Positions 43,442 to 52,103 of a stretch of 64,000 bases of DNA are shown piece after piece; position 1 is the stretch's first letter, and each line of letters opens with the position of its first letter. The DNA comes from Pseudodonghicola flavimaris (GTDB lineage Bacteria; Pseudomonadota; Alphaproteobacteria; Rhodobacterales; Rhodobacteraceae): the NCBI RefSeq assembly GCF_030164425.1, contig NZ_JASNJD010000006.1, positions 124,001-188,000 of the forward strand, in the 5' to 3' direction. The position numbers and the translations under genes were made by a program. Under the pieces are notes generated by a model. That model saw nothing but the letters and a program-made list of their open reading frames with translations. It did not search any database and was not told the DNA's origin.

Positions 43442-44604
43442 CAGACCGTGCCTCCCCCTTTGGCGACGCGGGAAGCACTCATCTCGAACTCGTCATCATA
43501 CTCGATCAGGTAGGGATCGGGTTTGACCTGGGCCGATGCCTCGCGGACGATCTCGAACCGGCCGCTTTCACCGACCACCGCAACCCGGGGCCAGAGATAG
43601 GTGTGATGGGTGCTCTCCTCCACCTGGACCGGCCCTTGCGGCGCCTCGAAACTGAAGGTCGGCAGCACCCGCAACAGACTTTCGCGGTCCGTGGCGCCAG
43701 AGCGGCGCACCGCCTCTGCAAAGAGATGAACCTGAAAATAGGCCGCCTCCGTCCCGGCGGAGATCGGCATATCGGCTCCGAAGCGCTCTCTGTAGGCGGT
43801 GGTGAACCGGCGATTCGCCTCGGTTTCCAGCACGCTGAAATAGGGCGCGGCCGTGACATTTCCGATGGAAGCGTCCTTGCCCACCGCCAGCAGCTCCGGC
43901 TCTCCCGAAGTCAGGCTCGCGATCGGGTATTTCGTCCGGTCGAATCCGGCCCGGTCATAGGCCTGGTAGAACTTGACCGAGCCCTCACCGACGACGGTCG
44001 AGAAAATCACCATCGGCCCGCCCGCCTTGATCCGCTCCATCACCCGGTCGATGTCATCGTCATGCGGCCGCAACGGGATATAGACCTCGTCGACGACCTT
44101 CGCCCCGCGATGATGCAGCAGGTCGCGCATGATCCGGTTGGATTCATAGGGAAACACGTAGTTCGAACCGACGAAGAAATACCGCAGGCCGTAGGTCTCG
44201 GTCAGATAATCGGCCAGCCAGCGCGAATTCTGGTTCGGCGCGGCCCCGGAATAGACGCAGCAGCTGGAAAACTCGAACCCCTCGTAAAGGGTTGGGTAAA
44301 AAAGCAATTTGCGCCGCTGCTCGACCACCGGCAGCACCGCTTTGCGGGTCGAGGACATGTAGCAGCCGAAAATCGTCGCGACGCCGGCGTCGAGCAGCCT
44401 TTCCGCCTCGGTGCGGAATTTCACCGCGTCCGAGGCCGGATCACTGTCCTCGATCAGCAACTCGCGCCCGTCGATGCCGCCCGCCCGGTTCACCTCGTCC
44501 ACCGCCAACATCGCAGCCTGACGCTGGGTGCGCTCGATCACCGAGGTGACGCCGGTCTGGGAAAAGAGGAGGCCGATTGTGACCGGCTCGTTCAGAGAAG
44601 CCAT
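43441..44604 (-). CDS. amiC: AmiC amide sensor, negative regulator of AmiR
   Basis: A 387-residue cytoplasmic type-I periplasmic-binding-fold protein without signal peptide. It begins VTIGLLFSQTGVTSVIERTQRQAA and has SSTRKAVLPVVEQR, YEGFEFSSCCVYSGAAPNQN and GTEAAYFQVHLFAEAV, all very close to Pseudomonas AmiC. AmiC binds AmiR and releases it on amide binding. It is first in the leftward cluster and shares origin with the UrtA-like binding protein two genes downstream, a neat example of a binding protein reused as sensor. The Shine-Dalgarno is weak. Confidence 0.93.
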   Translation of the reverse strand: MASLNEPVTIGLLFSQTGVTSVIERTQRQAAMLAVDEVNRAGGIDGRELLIEDSDPASDAVKFRTEAERLLDAGVATIFGCYMSSTRKAVLPVVEQRRKLLFYPTLYEGFEFSSCCVYSGAAPNQNSRWLADYLTETYGLRYFFVGSNYVFPYESNRIMRDLLHHRGAKVVDEVYIPLRPHDDDIDRVMERIKAGGPMVIFSTVVGEGSVKFYQAYDRAGFDRTKYPIASLTSGEPELLAVGKDASIGNVTAAPYFSVLETEANRRFTTAYRERFGADMPISAGTEAAYFQVHLFAEAVRRSGATDRESLLRVLPTFSFEAPQGPVQVEESTHHTYLWPRVAVVGESGRFEIVREASAQVKPDPYLIEYDDEFEMSASRVAKGGGTV

Positions 44605-45182
44605 AAAACTGGTTCCATTGCTTGTTCACAGCCACCGCACAGCGGAGGCTCAATGTTACCGGTCACAGGTATCATGCATAGCAAATGAGAAACTGCCGGG
44701 CAAGCGACCGCGGAAACGACCGGTACGCGACGTGCTTGAGGGCAATTACCTACCCCGCACCGGAAGGACAGGCAATTTCAAAACGCGAATCAAAACATTT
44801 GCAATTATTTCCGAATCACGCCAACGTCGGCTGCGTCGCGTTCAACGATGAGCGCGTTTTCGGCAAGGAAAGCCTCTTACACAGCCCCTTATTCGGCGGC
44901 TGGTAAGGGGCTTTTCTTATTTCTAATGGGCGTTTTTCGCCCTGCAGGGGGATTCCAACCAGAGAAACCTGACCACCTGAAGCGCACGAACCCCGGCTAG
45001 GCCCAAATCACCGGCCACGACCCCCGGCGACCCAATGTCGCCACACCGGCCAGCCACCCGACCACGATTCCCGTCGCCACCCGCAACGGTCTTCTGCCCG
45101 CCTGCCCTCCCGGCAGGCGACCCATCGACTCGTGCCGCTTCCAAGAAACCGGAACTCCCGCAACCCAACAGCGAGGTACATC
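44605..45182. other. 578-bp divergent intergenic region between amiC and NCS1 permease
   Basis: No convincing gene. The stretch has lower GC than its surroundings around 44,770-44,860, which fits divergent promoters. A rightward intrinsic terminator lies at 44,883-44,919, about 260 bases before the permease start, so a short rightward RNA or attenuated leader is likely. A 73-codon ORF starting at 44,685 ends inside the terminator stem; it has atypical codon use and no recognisable sequence. The remaining 45,000-45,170 is GC-rich without clear signals. Confidence 0.6.
44883..44919 (+). terminator. Rightward intrinsic terminator in permease leader
   Basis: AGCCCCTTA (44,883-44,891) pairs perfectly with TAAGGGGCT (44,904-44,912) around a 12-base loop and is followed by TTTTCTTATTT in the rightward sense. 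No gene ends here in that direction, which points to attenuation of the NCS1 permease transcript or to a small RNA. Confidence 0.75.
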
Positions 45183-46514
45183 ATGTCCACCACGGAAAAG
45201 CATCTTGAGCCGGAAGGGCTCGAACATCTCGAAGAAGAAGTCGATCACGCGCTCGGCGAGGAATACGAACACGAACCGGTGCCGGCCAAGGCGCGGCGCA
45301 GCATGTTCTCGATCACCATGGTCTGGATGGGCTTCCCGATGATCATCACCGGGGCGATGACCGGCTCGATCCTCGTGCTCGGCATGGGATTTGCCTCAGC
45401 CCTCAAGGCGATGATCATCGGTAACCTGATCATGCTGGTCTATGTCGGCCTGCTGGGGCAGCTGGGCGCCCGCAAGGGTCTGAATTTCGCCCTGCTCGCC
45501 AGCATCGTCTTCGGCCGCAAGGGCTATGTCTTCGCCTCCGGCCTGCTGTCGACACTGCTGTTGGGCTGGTACGCGGTCCAGACCGGGATCACCGGCGCGC
45601 TGGTCAGTTCGACCTACGGGCTGAACTATGTCGTGATGACGATGATTGCCGGTGCCCTATACATCGGGATCACCTTCGTCGGCGTGAAGGGGTTGCACAT
45701 CATCGGCACCATCTCGGTGCCGCTCTTCGTCATCCTCGGTCTCTGGGTCGCCGGCGATGCCGCCGCCACCTCCGGCTGGGACGCGATCATGGCCTATCCG
45801 GGCAACAACGGCGTCGCCACGATGTCGATGGGGGTCGGCCTGACCGTCGTCATCGCCCTGTTCATCGACGCCGGCACCGTGACCGCCGACTTCAACCGCT
45901 GGGCTGCCGACGAGAAGAGCTCCTGGGTCGCCACCTTCAGCGCCTTTCCCTTCGCCAACCTCGTCGCCATGCTGGTCGGCGGCGTGATGACTGCCGCGCT
46001 GGCCGTGCCGGATGCCAACCCCTTCGGCACCGACAACATGTTCGGCTACATGAACGCCCAGCAGATGACCTGGCTCAGCGTGCTGGCCTTCCTGTTCCTC
46101 TATGTGAACCTCGGCTCGGTCTGCGCCCACTGCCTGTATAACGCCGCCACCGGCTGGTCGCGTATCCTGCACAGCCACATGCGGCTGTTCGCGATCATCC
46201 TCGGCGCCATCGGCATCGTCATCGCCGCGACCAACGTCTGGGCCTTCTTCATCGAATGGCTGTCGCTGCTGGGGATCCTGGTGCCGCCGATCGGGGCCAT
46301 CATCCTGGTCGACCAGTATCTGGTGCGGAAGGGTTCGGAAATCGAGGCCGACTGGCGCGGCACCGCCTTCCTGGCCTGGGCCTGCGGTTCGCTCGTCGCT
46401 TTCATCGTCGAGTGGTATCTGCCGCATTTTTCGACGGCAATCTCGGCTGGTCTCGTCGGCGGCATCGCCTACTATGTGCTGAGTTCCGTGATGAGTATAC
46501 GCGCGACCGCCTGA
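45183..46514 (+). CDS. NCS1 family nucleobase/cation symporter (CodB-like)
   Basis: A 443-residue inner-membrane protein with a hydrophilic acidic N-terminus (about 45 residues) and about 12 transmembrane helices. NCS1 features include MVWMGFPMIITGAMTGSIL in helix 1, LLLGWYAVQTGITGA, DAGTVTADFNRWAAD and a C-terminal PPIGAIILVDQYLVRK. NCS1 proteins import cytosine, purines, allantoin, hydantoins or thiamine precursors; the exact substrate is not deducible. The ATG at 45,183 has GAGG upstream; an upstream in-frame extension to 45,132 is not conserved-looking. It is followed by an alpha/beta hydrolase gene, probably acting on the imported compound. Confidence 0.88.
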   Translation: MSTTEKHLEPEGLEHLEEEVDHALGEEYEHEPVPAKARRSMFSITMVWMGFPMIITGAMTGSILVLGMGFASALKAMIIGNLIMLVYVGLLGQLGARKGLNFALLASIVFGRKGYVFASGLLSTLLLGWYAVQTGITGALVSSTYGLNYVVMTMIAGALYIGITFVGVKGLHIIGTISVPLFVILGLWVAGDAAATSGWDAIMAYPGNNGVATMSMGVGLTVVIALFIDAGTVTADFNRWAADEKSSWVATFSAFPFANLVAMLVGGVMTAALAVPDANPFGTDNMFGYMNAQQMTWLSVLAFLFLYVNLGSVCAHCLYNAATGWSRILHSHMRLFAIILGAIGIVIAATNVWAFFIEWLSLLGILVPPIGAIILVDQYLVRKGSEIEADWRGTAFLAWACGSLVAFIVEWYLPHFSTAISAGLVGGIAYYVLSSVMSIRATA

Positions 46515-46533
46515 CCCGTCCCCCACAAAGCTC

Positions 46534-46563
46534 GGAACGGCGCGGCTTTTCATGCGCCGTTCC
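46534..46563 (+). terminator. Perfect 10-bp hairpin between permease and hydrolase genes
   Basis: GGAACGGCGC (46,534-46,543) pairs with GCGCCGTTCC (46,554-46,563) around a 10-base loop and is followed by TCTTAT. The weak U-tract suggests partial termination or mRNA processing between the two cistrons. Confidence 0.5.
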
Positions 46564-46584
46564 TCTTATCCCGGAGAACCTTAA

Positions 46585-47604
46585 ATGACACTCGACTACG
46601 AAATCTTCGACCTTGGCACCTACACGTTCCAGTGCGGCCTTTCGGTGCCGGACTGCAAGCTGGCCTACAAGACCTTCGGCACGCTGAACGAGGGCAAGGA
46701 CAATGTGATCGTCTACCCGACCTGGTATTCGGGTCAGCACTACGACAACGAATGGCTGATCGGCCCGGGCATGGCGCTCGACCCCGAAAAATATTTCATC
46801 ATCATCCCGAACATGTTCGGCAACGGCCTGTCCTCCTCGCCGTCGAACACCCCCGAGCCCTACAACGCCGATCGCTTCCCGAATGTCACCGCCTATGACA
46901 ACGTCGTGGCCCAGCACCGGCTGCTGACCGAGAAATTCGGCATCACCAAGATCCGCATGGTCACCGGCTGGTCGATGGGCGCGCTGCAGACCTTCCACTG
47001 GGGCGCCCTGTTCCCCGACATGATGGACCTGATCGCGCCGTTCTGCGGGTCGGCGAAATGCTCGCGTCACAACTATGTCTTCCTCGAAGGGGTCAAGGCC
47101 GCGCTGCGCGCCGATGCCGCCTGGGAAAACGGCCGCTACACCAGCAAACCCGAAAAGGGCCTGCGCGCGGTCGGCCGCGTCTATGCCGGCTGGGGCCTGT
47201 CGCAGACCTTCTACCGCGAGGAACTCGACCTCAAGGCGCTCGGCTACGCCTCGCTGGAGGATTTCCTGATCGGCTTCTGGGAAGGCTTCTTCCTGCCCAA
47301 GGATGCCAACAACCTGCTGACGATGGCCTGGACCTGGCAGCATGGCGATATCAGCGACAATGAGCTCTATAACGGCGACTTCAAGGCGGCGCTGGCGGCG
47401 ATCAAGGCCAAGGCCTATGTCATGCCCGGCCAGACCGACCTGTATTTCCCGCCCGAAGACAGCCAGAATGAGGTCGCCAACATGCCCGATGCCGAGTTTG
47501 TGCCGGTGCCCTCGATCTGGGGCCATTTCGCCGGCGGCCCCGGCACCAACCCCGAAGACGTGAAGTTCATCGACGACAAGCTCAAGGAGCTGCTGGCCTC
47601 CTGA
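46585..47604 (+). CDS. Alpha/beta hydrolase, homoserine acetyltransferase (MetX)-like fold
   Basis: A 339-residue alpha/beta-fold protein. The nucleophile elbow is GWSMGA (Ser at about 131), the probable acid is in PGQTDLYFPPED and the histidine in WGHFAGGPG. The oxyanion-side motif is VYPTWYSGQH. Overall layout matches the MetX branch (helical lid after CSRHNYVFLEG), but the lid and length differ from true MetX, and no methionine gene is adjacent. It lies 70 bp after the NCS1 permease, so it more likely hydrolyses an imported N-heterocycle-derived amide or ester. Function unproven. Confidence 0.8.
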   Translation: MTLDYEIFDLGTYTFQCGLSVPDCKLAYKTFGTLNEGKDNVIVYPTWYSGQHYDNEWLIGPGMALDPEKYFIIIPNMFGNGLSSSPSNTPEPYNADRFPNVTAYDNVVAQHRLLTEKFGITKIRMVTGWSMGALQTFHWGALFPDMMDLIAPFCGSAKCSRHNYVFLEGVKAALRADAAWENGRYTSKPEKGLRAVGRVYAGWGLSQTFYREELDLKALGYASLEDFLIGFWEGFFLPKDANNLLTMAWTWQHGDISDNELYNGDFKAALAAIKAKAYVMPGQTDLYFPPEDSQNEVANMPDAEFVPVPSIWGHFAGGPGTNPEDVKFIDDKLKELLAS

Positions 47605-47635
47605 CCCCGGAGACCGGCCCTGCACAGGATCGGAG

Positions 47636-47661
47636 AAGGCGGCGCCCGGCGTCGCCTTTTT
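47636..47661 (+). terminator. Intrinsic terminator after hydrolase gene
   Basis: A GGCGGCG/CGTCGCC stem (one G-U pair, extended by an A-T pair) with a 5-base loop is followed by TTTTT. It lies about 35 bases after the hydrolase stop and separates it from the convergent reductase. Confidence 0.8.
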
Positions 47662-47708
47662 CACGCCCGGGGGAACAGGCCGCTGTCGCGCCCCCCCTCC
47701 GACCCCGG

Positions 47709-48755
47709 TCAGAACCCCCGTTCGAAGGGGCCCGTAGCCCGCGCATAGGTCGGGATCGGCACTTCGACATCGATCCCCGCCTCCCTTGCGGCGCGGATCG
47801 GCCAGAACGGATCGCGCAGCAAGGCGCGGCCCATCATCACCAGATCGGCCTGCCCGCTCGACAGGATGAACTCCGCCAGGTCGATCGAGGCGATCGACCC
47901 GGTGGCGCCCATCGGCAAGCCGGTCGCCGCTTTGATCCGGGTGGCATAGGGCGTCTGGTAGCCGGGATAGACCGGCCCCTCATAGCCCGGAAGGATATTG
48001 CCGGTCTGCACGTCGATCAGGTCGACACCGCGGGCCTTCAGCTCCGCCGCGAGCGTCAGCGCCTCCTCCGGCGTCACCCCGTTTGTTCCGAAATCCGACG
48101 CCACGATGCGATAGAACAGCGGCATGTCCTCCGGGATCACGGAGCGGACCGCCTCGACCACTTCCAGCGGCAGCCGCATGCGGTTCTCCAGCGACCCTCC
48201 GTAAGCGTCGTCACGGGTATTCGATACCGGCGCCAGGAATTCGTGCAGCAGATATCCGTTGGCGGCATGCAGCTCCACCGCGTCAAACCCCGCCTCGACC
48301 GCGCGGCACGCGGCGCTGCGGTAATTGGCAATGATGCTGGCGATATCCTCCGCCGTCGCAGCCCGGGGTGTCCCCAGCGTGTTGTCATAGGCGATGGCCG
48401 AGGGCGCGATGGCGGTCTCGGTGATATGCGACTTGCGCCCGGCATGGGCCAGTTGCGCAAAGATGCGGGTGTCGCAGCTGTGCACGAAACCGGTGAGCCT
48501 TTTCAGCGCCTCGGCCTGAGCATCGTTCCAGAGCCCCAGATCATTAGCGCTGATCCGCCCGCGCGGCTCGATTGCGATGACCTCGGTCCCGATCATACCG
48601 GCACCGCCAAGCGCGCGGGCCGCATAATGGGCATATATAAAGTCGTTGATCATGCCGTCGTCCTGGCCGCGGTACATCAACATTGGGGACATGACGATCC
48701 GGTTCTTGATCGTCATGCCGCGCAACGTGAAAGGCGAAAAAACCGTGCTGGCCAT
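47709..48755 (-). CDS. NADH:flavin oxidoreductase, Old Yellow Enzyme family (YqjM/NamA-like)
   Basis: A 348-residue FMN-binding TIM barrel. Motifs include SPMLMYRGQDDGMIN, FAQLAHAGRK, the active-site pair in AVELHAANGYLLHEFLAP, SNTRDDAYGGSLENRMRLPLEV and the phosphate-binding end MGATGSI then VMMGRALLRDPFW. The YqjM/NamA class reduces activated alkenes such as enones with NAD(P)H. The ATG at 48,753-48,755 gives the normal N-terminus ASTVFSPFTLRGMTIKNRIV; the 45-residue upstream extension is not part of the family. It stands alone and converges on the hydrolase operon. Confidence 0.92.
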   Translation of the reverse strand: MASTVFSPFTLRGMTIKNRIVMSPMLMYRGQDDGMINDFIYAHYAARALGGAGMIGTEVIAIEPRGRISANDLGLWNDAQAEALKRLTGFVHSCDTRIFAQLAHAGRKSHITETAIAPSAIAYDNTLGTPRAATAEDIASIIANYRSAACRAVEAGFDAVELHAANGYLLHEFLAPVSNTRDDAYGGSLENRMRLPLEVVEAVRSVIPEDMPLFYRIVASDFGTNGVTPEEALTLAAELKARGVDLIDVQTGNILPGYEGPVYPGYQTPYATRIKAATGLPMGATGSIASIDLAEFILSSGQADLVMMGRALLRDPFWPIRAAREAGIDVEVPIPTYARATGPFERGF

Positions 48756-48947
48756 GGGGCGTCTCCTGATCTGCTGGCACCTGAGACCCACCTGGGGTCC
48801 CTGTGAACCGGATGTGGCATTCGCTACGGGACCCGGGGCCCCTTCCCGCCCAGTATCCCGCAAGCCGCGTCCGGCCGCTGTCATCCGCACAGGTGACCGG
48901 CCGGCCCTGTCACATTATCCGGTTGGCGATCGGGAAGGTCTGACTAT

Positions 48948-49637
48948 ATGGCTTGGATGCGCCAAGTTTCCGACGCCCGGCACCGGTTCCCACCGGCGAT
49001 CATTCAACATGCTGTCTGGCTCTACTTCCGGTTTGCGCTGAGCGATCGCGACGTCGAGGACTTGCTGGCCGAACGGAGCATCGACGTGTCCTGTGAGACC
49101 GTTCGGCGATGGGTGCTGAAGTTCGGCCGCATCTACGCCCAGCAGATTCGCCGTCGCCGTCGCCGGCCACGGCCGTCGGATCGGTGGCACCTGGATGAAG
49201 TCTTTCTCAAGATCGGCGGAAAGATTGTCTATCTCTGGCGCGCCGTCGACGACGAGGGCGAGGTGCTCGACATCCTGGTTCAATCGAAGCGGGACAAGAA
49301 GGCGGCGCTGAAATTGTTACGGAAATGCTGAAACGACAAGGCTATGTCCCTGCTGCGATCGTGACGGACCGGCTTAGAGCCTACGGCGCTGCCCTGCGTG
49401 AGTTGGACTTGGCCGATCGGCATGTGGACCGGCGGGCGGTCGAACAATCGAGCAGAGGTTTCGCATCAGCCCACCCGGCGCCGCGAGCGGCAGCAAATTC
49501 GGTTCACGTCGCCCGGATCGGCACAGCGCCTCCTCTCTTCCCACGCCGCCATCGCCAACCATTTCAACGTCCAACGCCATATGATTTCCCGCCGAACGAT
49601 GAAGACCCTTCGCGCCAGAACATCGGCCGATTTGAAT
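48948..49637 (+). pseudogene. IS6-family transposase remnant with two compensating frameshifts
   Basis: Three pieces together give a full IS6/IS26-type transposase. Frame 1 (48,948-49,331) has FPPAIIQHAVWLYFRFALSD and the first DDE aspartate in RWHLDEVFLKI. A one-base shift near 49,320 leads into a second frame with KRQGYVPAAIVTDRLRAYG (second aspartate). A shift near 49,425 returns to the original frame with NNRAEVSHQPTRRRERQQI (the glutamate) and FNVQRHMISRR. No convincing terminal inverted repeats or target duplication were found. It lies 20 bp from tRNA-Ser. Inactive unless the shifts are sequencing errors. Confidence 0.85.
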
Positions 49638-49658
49638 AATATCAGATGCTTAGGTGGA

Positions 49659-49748
49659 TGGCGGGGAGACAGGGATTCGAACCCTGGGAACGCTCTCACG
49701 CTCAACGGTTTTCAAGACCGCCGCATTCGACCACTCTGCCACCTCCCC
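49659..49748 (-). tRNA. tRNA-Ser (anticodon UGA), CCA encoded
   Basis: A 90-nt leftward tRNA with acceptor GGGGAGG pairing TCTCCCC, discriminator G and encoded CCA. The anticodon stem GCGGT/ACCGT encloses loop CTTGAAA, giving TGA. The long variable arm (GAGCGTGAGAGCG) is typical for serine, and the T arm carries GGTTCGAATCC. Confidence 0.96.
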
Positions 49749-50044
49749 GGCGCTTCGCCGGTGTAGGACGGGCATTGCAGGCAGGCAAGGGCAAAACCGG
49801 GGAATTCTTGCCGACCGGGGCGCGCCGCGCTTTCCATGCCGCGAGGGGGACGTTATGATCCGGCCAATCGCCGCAGGGTATCGCGCGCCGGACCGGGAGT
49901 TGGGGCTGCCGGCAGGCCAAACGGAACGGCAGACCGTTTCGATGCCGGGCGGGACAGGACCGGGTCAACCGGCTGGGGCAAAGGCAGAGGGCAGACGCGC
50001 CAGGGGGCACGCCGACCCGACGCCGACAGGCAAGGAACGGGAAG

Positions 50045-50929
50045 ATGACGCGAGTATTTGGTAGTCCGGGGCGTCCTGCGCACCTCGTCGGGCGACGGTT
50101 GCGGCTGGCCACGCTTCTGGGCGCTGCCATGCTGCTGGCGGCCTGCGAAGATGGCGTGCAGATGCCCGGTTTCATGAAATCCTCAGCCAAGAGCGAAACC
50201 GGCGCCCCGGCGCAGAGTTCCCGCACCAAGCTGGTGGCCCGCGATGTCGAAGCGCCGGAGGTCTTCCAGGTGACCGAAACCGGGCTTTGGGACGGACGGC
50301 CGTCGCTGGGCGGCGTCTGGGTCGCCCACCCCGATGTGGTCGATCCCGAACGGGTGATCATCCGCAACACCGAGAATGGTAAATTCGTCATCGGCGCCCT
50401 GTTCCGTCGCGAACGCGCCATCCCCGGGCCCCGCATCCAGGCCTCCTCCGACGCGGCAGAGGCCTTGGGAATGCTCGCCGGCGCGCCGGTGGAGCTGAAC
50501 GTCACCGCGCTTCGCCGCGAGACGCTCGATCCGCCGCCGGAAGAGACCACCGTGGCCGAAGCGCCCGAGGCGGTCGAGGAAACCGCGCTCGCCCCCGTTG
50601 CCGGGGCAGCCGCCGCCATCGATGCGCCGCCCCCCGCCGCTCAGGCCGAACCGGCCGCCAAACCTGCAGCGACGCCGCCCGCCAAGGCCTCGTCGCTGCG
50701 CAAACCCTATGTCCAGATCGGGATCTTCAGCGTCAAGGCCAACGCCGAACGCACTGCCACGCAGATGCGCGGTGCCGGCATGATCCCCACGGTTCTGGAA
50801 CAGGAGCTGAACGGCAAGCAGTTCTGGCGTGTGGTCGTCGGCCCCGCGCGGACTAAATCGGAACTCAACGCCCTCCTGAAACAAGTGAAGGAAACCGGAT
50901 TCTCGGATGCCTATGCCGTTTCGAACTGA
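50045..50929 (+). CDS. SPOR-domain lipoprotein
   Basis: A 294-residue protein with a lipoprotein signal: basic start, hydrophobic LATLLGAAMLLAAC with cysteine at about 34. A folded region (about 65-160) is followed by an Ala/Pro-rich linker (about 165-220) and a C-terminal SPOR domain (KPYVQIGIFSVKANAERTATQM through FSDAYAV). SPOR domains bind denuded glycan at division sites. It overlaps the next gene by 23 bp and probably works with that D,D-carboxypeptidase at the septum. The 296 bp before it back to tRNA-Ser contains no recognised feature. Confidence 0.9.
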   Translation: MTRVFGSPGRPAHLVGRRLRLATLLGAAMLLAACEDGVQMPGFMKSSAKSETGAPAQSSRTKLVARDVEAPEVFQVTETGLWDGRPSLGGVWVAHPDVVDPERVIIRNTENGKFVIGALFRRERAIPGPRIQASSDAAEALGMLAGAPVELNVTALRRETLDPPPEETTVAEAPEAVEETALAPVAGAAAAIDAPPPAAQAEPAAKPAATPPAKASSLRKPYVQIGIFSVKANAERTATQMRGAGMIPTVLEQELNGKQFWRVVVGPARTKSELNALLKQVKETGFSDAYAVSN

Positions 50930-52103
50930 CCAAAGCCGCCGCCGCGCCCTGCGGCTCGGTGTGCTGACCTTCTCCGCCCTGCTCTGGGCGCTGCCGGCCT
51001 CGGCCTTCGACACCCGGGCGCGCGCCGCCTATGTGCTGGACCAGACCACCGGCACCGTCCTGATGTCGAAGAACGCGGATGAGCCGATCCCGCCGGCCTC
51101 CATGTCCAAGCTGATGACGCTCTATGTCGCCTTCGAGGCGTTGCGCGACGGCCGGCTGACCCTGGATGAACGGCTGCCGGTGTCGGAACACGCGATGAGC
51201 TACGGCGGCTCGACCATGTTCCTCGACACCACCGACCGCGTGCGGGTCGAGGATCTGCTGCAGGGCATCATCGTGCTCTCGGGCAACGACGCCTGCGCCG
51301 TGATCGCCGAGGCGCTGAGCCCGGATGGCACCGAAGCCGGTTTCGCCCGCTACATGACCCAACGGGCGCGGCAGCTGGGCATGCAGCATTCGACCTTCTC
51401 CAACTCGAACGGCTGGCCGGCGGCGGGGCACCTGATGTCGGTCCACGATCTGGCGATCCTGGCACAGCACATCATCAGCGATTTCCCGCAATATTATCCG
51501 CTGTTCTCCGAGACGCATTTCGATTTCGATGGCCGGGCACCGTCGAACACGCAGAACCGCAACCCGCTGCTGCGGCTGGGGATCGGGGCCGACGGGCTGA
51601 AGACCGGCCACACCGAGGAGGCCGGCTATGGCCTGGTCGGATCGGCGAAACAGGGCGACCGCCGGGTGATCTTCGTGATCTCCGGTCTGGGCAGCAAAGA
51701 GGCGCGGGCCGATGAGGCCGAAGCGATCGTTAACTGGTCGTTTCGCCAATTTGCCGAAAAAACCCTCCTCCGCGCCGAAACGCCCATCGCCCGCGCCCGC
51801 GTCTGGATGGGACGCGAGCCGGAGGTAGGCCTGGTGCCCGAAGAGGATATCACCGCGCTGCTGCCGGTGCTGGCCTCGAACGACGTGCAGGCCGAAGTCG
51901 TCTACACCGGGCCGGTGCATGCGCCGGTGACCAAGGGCCAGAAACTGGCGGAGCTGGTGTTCAAACCCGAGGGCATGGGCGAGCTGCGCTTTCCCCTGGT
52001 GGCGGAACGCAACGTGCCCAGCGGCGGCTTCCTGGTGCGGGTGCAGACCGCAGCCCGGGTGCTGCTGACGCGGCTCGCCAAGGGTCCTGAGGGGGCGATG
52101 TGA
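50907..52103 (+). CDS. D-alanyl-D-alanine carboxypeptidase (PBP5/6 family, S11)
   Basis: A 398-residue penicillin-binding protein with signal peptide (ALRLGVLTFSALLWALPASA). The active-site tetrad is S65-M-S-K68, SGN occurs in IVLSGNDACAV, and KTG in DGLKTGHTEEAG. The C-terminal part (from about 285) is the beta-sheet PBP5 domain, ending near a possible membrane-anchoring amphipathic helix (GFLVRVQTAARVLLTRLA). It trims the terminal D-Ala of peptidoglycan pentapeptides in the periplasm. ATG 50,907 or 50,913 both lie inside the end of the SPOR gene. Confidence 0.94.
   Translation: MPMPFRTDQSRRRALRLGVLTFSALLWALPASAFDTRARAAYVLDQTTGTVLMSKNADEPIPPASMSKLMTLYVAFEALRDGRLTLDERLPVSEHAMSYGGSTMFLDTTDRVRVEDLLQGIIVLSGNDACAVIAEALSPDGTEAGFARYMTQRARQLGMQHSTFSNSNGWPAAGHLMSVHDLAILAQHIISDFPQYYPLFSETHFDFDGRAPSNTQNRNPLLRLGIGADGLKTGHTEEAGYGLVGSAKQGDRRVIFVISGLGSKEARADEAEAIVNWSFRQFAEKTLLRAETPIARARVWMGREPEVGLVPEEDITALLPVLASNDVQAEVVYTGPVHAPVTKGQKLAELVFKPEGMGELRFPLVAERNVPSGGFLVRVQTAARVLLTRLAKGPEGAM

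Noticed and set aside
44685-44906. A 73-codon leader peptide gene before the NCS1 permease
   Set aside because: Its codon use is unlike its neighbours, it has no Shine-Dalgarno, and it ends inside the terminator stem.
44640-44925. Guanidine-I or purine riboswitch
   Set aside because: I could not find the conserved core sequences of these classes; only the terminator is supported.
46585-47604. Homoserine O-acetyltransferase MetX
   Set aside because: The fold and nucleophile elbow are similar, but context (NCS1 permease) and the lid region differ, and no methionine genes are adjacent.
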